From Epiperipatus broadwayi (taxonomy: Eukaryota > Onychophora > Udeonychophora > Euonychophora > Peripatidae): a DNA stretch of 64,000 nucleotides. The stretch lies in assembly GCA_028023455.1 (NCBI GenBank), contig JAQFVV010006232.1, positions 1,376,008-1,440,007 of the forward strand, given 5' to 3'. The notes beneath the pieces were generated by a model, which worked only from the letters and a program-made list of their open reading frames with translations, was not told where the DNA came from and ran no database searches. Both the position numbers and the translations under genes were made by a program. Shown here one piece after another: positions 50,798-64,000 of this stretch (the stretch's first letter is position 1; the number at the start of each line of letters is the position of its first letter).

Positions 50798-52472
50798 TTA
50801 ATGATGATGCGGTGTTGTACTCTTCTGTTTGTGAGTTGTTGTCCTCTTCTGTTTTTGGTTTTTTATTGTTTTTGCTTCTTTTTGGGCGACCTGGCCCTTT
50901 TTTTCTATTGTATTTACTTCAACTTGTGGAAGGCATGGCATGATTGCTTCCATGATATATGTTGATGTGTTATTTTTTATTGTGTGTGTGATGTTTGTTC
51001 TATTGGTACTTTGTGTTTCACTGTAATTGCTTTGTGATATTTCAGTTGGGTTAATATTTGAATCATTCGTGCATTGTATGTTTTGACAGTTGCTTGTGTT
51101 ATTTTGAATTGCTTGTGTGACATTTGGATTTAAGTGCTGCATTCTGTTTGGTTCATTTATACTGTTGTCTTGGTTTTTTGTAGTTTGATCTTCTTTAGAT
51201 GAAGAAGTTGTTTGCATCTGGTTATTCATATCTGAATTTATCTTGACTATGTTAGTGTGGCTGATATCTTCTGTTTGTGTGTGGTTGAGCTGATTATTTG
51301 TTTGCTGTGATTGTAGACTCTTTCTGTTATCACATTGTTTTTTCAGATGGTCGCTGTTTAGTTCATCTGTGTTTTTATTTTCCTCATTGGAATTTTGATT
51401 AATGAGAGGGAGTGAGAGTGTTTCTTCAGGTGGAGAAGTTGTTTGCATATTGTTGTACATATTTGGATTTATGCTATCATTATATATATGGTTGCTGTCT
51501 TCAGTATGTGTTTGGATGGCCACTCCATTTGTTTTTTGCGATTGTGGATTCTTTTTGGTGTCACATTGCGTTGCTAAGTGGCCTCGCTTCCCGCATGTGT
51601 AGCATATGGGTTTAAGCCCTCTTATGAAGAGGCTCAGCATGGCTTCCTGATCTGCAAATTGTGTAGGAATATTGTTTGGATCTATTTCTTGATGCAATCT
51701 CAGCTTGAAGTCAAAGCTATTGCTGTATACAAGCACTGGCGTATCTTTCAGATAAATTGGGTTGAATGCTGTGACTTTTCCAAATGGCTGCATCATTTTC
51801 TGAAAGGTTTTGATGTCATATCCAAGGTATGCATTCTTGATTATGCCAGTAATCTGGTTATGTTGATCTGGATCTACTGCAATGAGTGCATAGTTGCCTA
51901 AAGTTTTAATGGTGGTTTGAAACCGGGTTTTTTGGCTTTCTTGGTAAAATTCGAGGATTAAATACCGTGAGTTAGGGTGGTCAGCAATCCTTAGTATGCT
52001 ATCCCAAAGTCCGTGTAGTGTTATTGCTTCATAAAGTAAATTTCTAGGAAATTTATATAGCGATAAATTTGCATCTGTAGCTGATAATATTATTGAACGA
52101 GGAGAAAAAAATCTTTTGAATGACGTATGAAGGCCACGTGGGATCGTATTATTAAACTGTTCACATATTATTTTCAAATCCTCATTATTCCACTGGGCGG
52201 TAGGGGGCATTGATTTTCTTGCATTTGTATATCTAGCTGCAAAATATCATTAGTATTTATTTTTCGGAAGCGATGGAAAACTTTATTTTTTCTAAAATTG
52301 GAACTTGATTGTGTTCTTTTTGTTGTAAATTATTTTTTTCCGAAGAGAAATTATTTTCCTGTAAATTATTTTTAGCTACGTTGGCATATGTTTTTGCTTC
52401 ACCTGTAATTTGCATAGGCTTGGATAGCATATTGGCGACGTTCTGCTGGTCACATGACCGGGGTGTCGCCAT
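50798..52472 (-). pseudogene. T6 ORF1: gag-like CCHC protein (one frameshift)
   Basis: The ATG at 52472 (MATPRS) is preferred over the upstream in-frame Met at 52496 because T2 also starts MAT. A frameshift lies near 52230. The conserved core (HGLWDSILRIADHPNSRYLI, then IYLKDTPVLVYSNSFDFK) precedes a canonical knuckle CYTCGKRGHLATQC. The C-terminal half is rich in Asn, Gln, Thr and His and contains an imperfect internal repeat (NMYNNMQTTS and DMNNQMQTTS). It ends in a Lys/His-rich tail. About 560 codons; RNA-binding role inferred from the knuckle. Confidence 0.82.
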
Positions 52473-52694
52473 TGTAATGCTTTTTACGTTGAGCAACGAA
52501 TATTATTTTTAACAAAACAATTCATAAAAATATCTATTTAGTTAAAATACAAATTAATTTGGATTGTCCAATACTTACTGTTCATATATATATAACTGCA
52601 AGTCAAAGATGTGTTGGTTTTAGTGTTTTCTTTGGTTAAACTCCTAAGATCTCTGTAAACAACGATCCGTTAAAATCATCATTTGCTGCGAGAC

Positions 52695-56057
<3,363 letters not shown>

Positions 56058-56095
<38 letters not shown>
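56058..56095. repeat. (ATT)n microsatellite, 38 bp
   Basis: A short array between T8 (minus) and D2 (plus). Confidence 0.95.
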
Positions 56096-56330
56096 TTTTG
56101 TGTCAATGGTTGTGTAGTATGTATTAATTTTGGCATTTATTTTATTTATTTAATTAATTTTATTTATTTCCTAAACTGTTCTTTTGAGTTTTTGATTGTA
56201 TTTTTATTTAATTTATTTTTACATGTAAATTCCACACACAAGATTTTTCTTGTTTGGAGTTTTTAAATATTTGTGATGTACTTTGTTTTATTTCATAGAA
56301 TAAATTGAATTGAAAATTGAATTGAATTGA
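56096..56330 (+). mobile_element. Family D copy D2: 3' fragment
   Basis: The fragment starts inside the last codons of ORF2 and matches D1 from about 24110 to the 3' end essentially base for base. It ends with several GAATT units (ATTGAATTGAATTGAATT) before the ATT array; D1 has fewer. The variable pentamer count shows that GAATT is the element's own tail and the ATT array is separate. Confidence 0.9.
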
Positions 56331-60400
<4,070 letters not shown>

Positions 60401-61010
60401 CTGCATTTTAAATATAAATACCATAAAGTGTTGAAAGATTGGCTCATAAGTTTACTATGATTGTACAACTTTGTAGCAGTGTTTTGTTTATGTTCAAGGA
60501 TAATATTTTTAGTATTAGTAATGTTATAGGTGTTTAATATTTACATAAAATATACAGATGACATTTGTATTTATAAAAGATCAAGATATTATAAAAGCTA
60601 TTATGAATTATGTTGATGTGATCGCAATTAGTTTCACAAGAAGCTGATGATGACATATTCGATATCCTGCAAGAAATTAGTTGATTTTTTAATCAAATGA
60701 TGCTGAGCTTACATTTTTATAATTTTTTTATAGGGCATGAATAAGTAATGTTAATAAATTACATATTAATGTGGTATTTCATTAATATTTATATATTGAA
60801 AAATGTTTATATGAATGCAAGTTTATTTTAAAATAAATGGAATTATAAGTTCTACCTTATCAATTAATAATAAACTGGGACAAAAGTGGCTTTTATTAAA
60901 CTACTTCTAAAATTCAATTCAAACTTTAGTATTAAATTAAATATTATGAGTGTGTTGAAAATAAAATTTGATATGCCAATAGAAGAAACTTAACATTTGA
61001 ATTAATAAAA
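60401..61010. other. AT-rich spacer, no gene seen
   Basis: I see no motif. The sequence may include decayed ends of the flanking retroelements. Confidence 0.45.
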
Positions 61011-61256
61011 TGGATAATAGAATCACCAATGATAAATTAAAACAAATTATAGAAAAAGAATGCAGCAACATAATGAAACCAATAGAGGCAGAGTTAAGGC
61101 AAAACATATAAGAGATAAGGGTCAATGGAAAAGACATTCACTATCATCATGTAATGCAAATGACTAGAGAAATGTCGATGATAAATGACAGAATAGAAGA
61201 ACTGAGGTCAATAATACAAAATAAAGATAAACACTTTGATATGTTGGAAGAATAAA
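61011..61256 (+). pseudogene. Possible gag N-terminal coiled-coil segment
   Basis: From ATG 61011 the frame reads MDNRITNDKLKQIIEKE and onward through one internal TAA to a stop at 61254-61256. It is rich in Glu, Lys and Ile/Met with a heptad-like pattern, and it sits upstream of gypsy pol. No zinc knuckle was found. Assignment to gag rests on position only. Confidence 0.35.
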
Positions 61257-61461
61257 TAGAATGATACAATATCGATATTATGTCCACAGAGGTTCAACAT
61301 AATGGCACAAAGAATAATATTCAAACAACCACAAAAACAAAAGTGTAGATCTCTGAAAGAAGATTATTAGCAATAGTTCCACATTAAACATAATACAAAA
61401 TGATGAACAGATGTTGCATCATTAGTGTAAAGATATTTAAAGAAAATATAAGGAGTATCCC

Positions 61462-61647
61462 ATGGAGTGTCTTCCCACATTAGAGGAATTGTTTGATTTA
61501 AAGAAAATGACTAAAAAGAAGAAAATAGTAATAGCCAGTCATCATCTAGGTATGGTTGCCAAGACTTTGTGGATGTCATTGCTTGAATTACTCTCACAAT
61601 CTGAATTTAAAGCAAAATTACATGCTCATTTTTGGAATGAGAATTGA
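61462..61647 (+). pseudogene. Possible gag core fragment
   Basis: A 61-codon frame starting MECLPTLEELFDLKKMTKKK, with a WMSLLELLSQSEFKAKLHAHFW segment, upstream of the protease. It looks protein-like and could be part of the gypsy gag, but I recognise no specific motif. Confidence 0.3.
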
Positions 61648-61931
61648 AAAAACTCTATATGATAGAAAATATCTCAAGAAAAATATAACTTTAGTAGAGA
61701 TAACGTTGTTCAATTCTTTAGGCAACAAGTAGTAAATCAAAAGACCTTAACTGTTCTTCATTTATTCAAAACAGCTATAGTGAGAATGGTTCCTTATTAA
61801 AGGGTTCATTAACTAATTTTCAGAGGGAAACCTTATACATGCTGATAAATTCACTAGAATTTGATTCAGATGAAATTATACAAGAAGACCACAGAAGATT
61901 GTATCAATAAATAACTTCCCAGAAATTATTG

Positions 61932-62270
61932 TAAAAATTGAAGAAATTGAAATAAAAGTCTTATTGGATATGATCAATCAAGTATCTATTGTTTTGAAGG
62001 CCCTATTCCATAAAATCCAGCAATTGAATAAATCAATTCCAGCATTACAACTAAAACAATCATTCACAAATCATGCCCGCAAATGGTTGAATGGCCAAAT
62101 TATTTGCATAACAGATATTGACTAAAATTCATTTTAATTTATTAAACTTGGAACATTTCTTTTATAATTATGATCAGATTAATACATAACCTGGTTATAG
62201 GCTCTGACTTCCTAAATAGTTTTATCTGTGTTATTGATTATAAAAGAAAACATATTCAACAGGATTAAAT
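61932..62270 (+). pseudogene. Gypsy aspartic protease remains
   Basis: EEIEIKVLLDMINQVS at about 61938-61990 corresponds to the LLDTGSQ-type active site, here with Thr-Gly lost. About 190 bp on, NLVIGSDFLNSFICVIDYKR (about 62190-62250) matches the conserved protease C-terminal block. The enzyme would be dead. Confidence 0.6.
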
Positions 62271-62475
62271 TATAAATTTTATATGTTATATACCATTTTT
62301 CTCAATAAGTCTTTCTTGTGGGACCATGTTGAATGATTTGGAATTCAGGTTAAAAGGTGAAGAATCCAGTAATCTTGGGATAAAGTAAGGAATTTGTTAT
62401 GTGAAACACTGCATAAATTTTTAAAATATATTTTCAATATGACCTGGGATTATTAAGGGTTATACCCTTAGGATT

Positions 62476-63060
62476 TCATCTCAATGACAACAACCCATTT
62501 AAATGTAGATCCTAATGCATATCATATCAATATAAGAATAAAGTAAATACTCAAATACAACAAATGGTTCAATGAGACATTATCAAAAAATATGCTTCCC
62601 CATATAGTAATCCCTTGTTGGCCGGCAGAACAAAAGACAGGTTGGCACGAATCTGTATAGATGCTAGATTTTTAAAATCAAAAAACCCAAATCAGAATGC
62701 AATGTTCTACCTACTATATAGAAGCTGCTCATAAAATTTAGAGAAAAAAATATTTACTACTGCTGATCTCACAGTGAGTTACTGGCAGATGCCACTGAAC
62801 CCTGAAGATCAAAAGTGCATGGCCTACAAACATGAGAGACAGACACATGTAACCCACCATTTTCCATTTGGCCTGATAAACAGTGGAGCCAGTCTAATCC
62901 ATTGATTAAATCAGGTATTATCTGAAAGAGTTAAAATGTTATCATTATGTATGTTGACAATAAGTATTGATGAACATCTTCATCATTTATAAATCTTTTG
63001 AAATAAATGTCTAGATAAAAACATCAAAATCAACATCAAAAAAAGTACTATCACTACAAA
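62476..63060 (+). pseudogene. Gypsy reverse transcriptase remains
   Basis: Segments in several frames follow the gypsy RT: a KYASPYSNPLLAGR block (about 62588), CIDARFL, TADLTVSYWQMPLNPEDQKC (about 62760) and HHFPFGLINSGASLI (about 62855). The active-site region reads MYVDN where YVDD is expected, with stops and shifts around it, then DEHLHHL. It is clearly non-functional. Confidence 0.75.
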
Positions 63061-63061
63061 A

Positions 63062-63560
63062 TAAATAATTTTCCTTGGCAATTTGGTCAGAATGGATGGA
63101 ATAAATTCCCATCCTGAAAATAGAGATGCTATCCAGAATTTCCCTACACTGGAAAACAGAAAACAACTTTACTATTTTTTCAGTTTATGCAATTTCTACT
63201 GCTGTTTTTACAAAAATTTCACATATGATCCAACCCATCTCTCTCAGGTACTGAAAAAAGAAAAGAAATTTAGGTGGCAACCTGAGAATACACAAGAGAT
63301 AAATTTAAAGCAAATTCTTAAATGAATTATTTTATATTATTCCAACTTCCAAACCCTATTTTATGTTCAAACCAACAGCAGTGGCTTGTGTTTGCCAGAC
63401 AAAAAGCAAAGGCCATGTATACCATACATTTTTAGTAGACACTTAAAGGGTGTTGAGTTACACTACTCAACAATAGAAAAAGAAGCTTTTGAAATTGTTT
63501 AGGCCTTCAATAACTAAAACCATTTTATTAGGCTCACAGGTTATTGTAATTATTGACCAT
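63062..63560 (+). pseudogene. Gypsy RT-RNase H connection and RNase H remains
   Basis: FLGNLVRMDGINSHPENRDA, NRKQLYYFFSLCNFYCCFYK and PTHLSQVLKKEKKFRWQPE are the RT thumb/connection. YVQTNSSGLCLPDKK and SRHLKGVELHYSTIEKEAFE are RNase H blocks, in which the DAS-type catalytic segment has become QTNSS. A TAA near 63323 and a TAG near 63500 interrupt it. Confidence 0.75.
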
Positions 63561-63626
63561 AAAGATCTTGAATTTTATAAATAAGAGTATTTAAATAATG
63601 ATAGATATGTCAGATAGAGCCTATTC

Positions 63627-63890
63627 TTGCAGCAATTTGACTACCAGGTACAATACTCCCAAAGCAAGCAAAATATAGTCTCGGATATACTCAGTAAAAA
63701 TCCTATCAAATCAAAATCCTATATCTTTGTCATGGATAATTCATCTGTAATGGTAATTTCACTGTTAGTTGATGATTCAGTCAAGATGGAACTAAAGAAT
63801 TTAGACAAACAACAGTATCATAATCATGAATTAAGAAATATAATAATACAATCAGCAAACAAAGCAAAAACTTTAGATGTCATCTTGTAG
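63627..63890 (+). pseudogene. End of gypsy RNase H and pre-integrase linker
   Basis: LQQFDYQVQYSQSKQNIVSD followed by ILSKNP is the conserved end of RNase H in Ty3/gypsy pol (usually ADxLSR). About 65 further residues form the linker before the integrase zinc finger. The frame stops at 63888-63890. Confidence 0.7.
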
Positions 63891-64000
63891 AGATTATTTG
63901 GAAGGAAACCATAAGGGATGGGTAAATAAGCTTCTCCAAATTATTAAATATATAAACTCTACTAAAAATGAATCCGTAGAGTTTAACCCAACTTGACTAC

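Larger units (their letters stand above)
61011..63960 (+). mobile_element. Ty3/gypsy retroelement relic, continues past the window
   Basis: Gag-like, protease, RT, RNase H and pre-integrase segments occur in gypsy order on the plus strand. Every part carries frameshifts and stops, and no LTR was recognised. The integrase would lie beyond 64000. CpG is scarce, as expected of an old copy. Confidence 0.75.

Overview
The window is animal nuclear DNA: very AT-rich, no operons, no dense coding, and almost every recognisable gene is part of a transposable element. An invertebrate is likely because of the mix of non-LTR families, a Ty3/gypsy relic, a Penelope-like fragment and many foldback/MITE elements. 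The sequence alone does not separate a mollusc (for example a cephalopod) from an arthropod. No intact host gene was found; the only candidate is an unrecognised broken coding stretch at 900-1583.

The dominant structure is a set of non-LTR retrotransposons embedded in (ATT)n/(TAA)n microsatellites at 13.7-35.5 kb and again at 46.6-58 kb. One family, called family T here, has at least ten copies (T1-T10). It has a CCHC gag-like ORF1 and an ORF2 with an APE endonuclease, a reverse transcriptase with a YMDD active site, and a C-terminal CCHC-type zinc finger. Every copy lies on the minus strand, and nearly every copy meets a pure ATT array at both ends. Two copies, T2 (14935-20298) and T6 (46963-52696), are near full length. 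Two, T4 (about 25875-34886) and T7 (53050-55393), have an inverted 5' part, as expected from twin priming. The rest are 5'-truncated.

A second family, called family D, has an ORF1 with a PHD-type finger and a jockey/CR1-like ORF2. It has one long copy (20386-24336) and one 3' fragment (56096-56330). Both are on the plus strand, both carry their own GAATT-type tail, and both also lie between ATT arrays. A third non-LTR relic (57996 to about 60400, minus strand) joins the same cluster tail-to-tail and is split inside its RT domain by an 834 bp TA-flanked MITE. A decayed Ty3/gypsy pol (61.0 kb to the window end) closes the window.

The regions 0-13.7 kb and 35.5-46.6 kb are AT-rich spacer. They hold inverted-repeat elements (558-677, 8237-8652, 8703-9183, 9848-10920, 12421-12650, 13301-13640, 36993-37590, 40416-40629, 43626-43918), a short tandem repeat, a Penelope-like C-terminal fragment (40121-40351) and, inside T4, a tRNA-Gly(TCC) relic (33877-33949). 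The genes act only as selfish replication units: ORF1 proteins bind RNA, and ORF2 proteins nick target DNA and reverse transcribe. All appear broken by frameshifts or stops.
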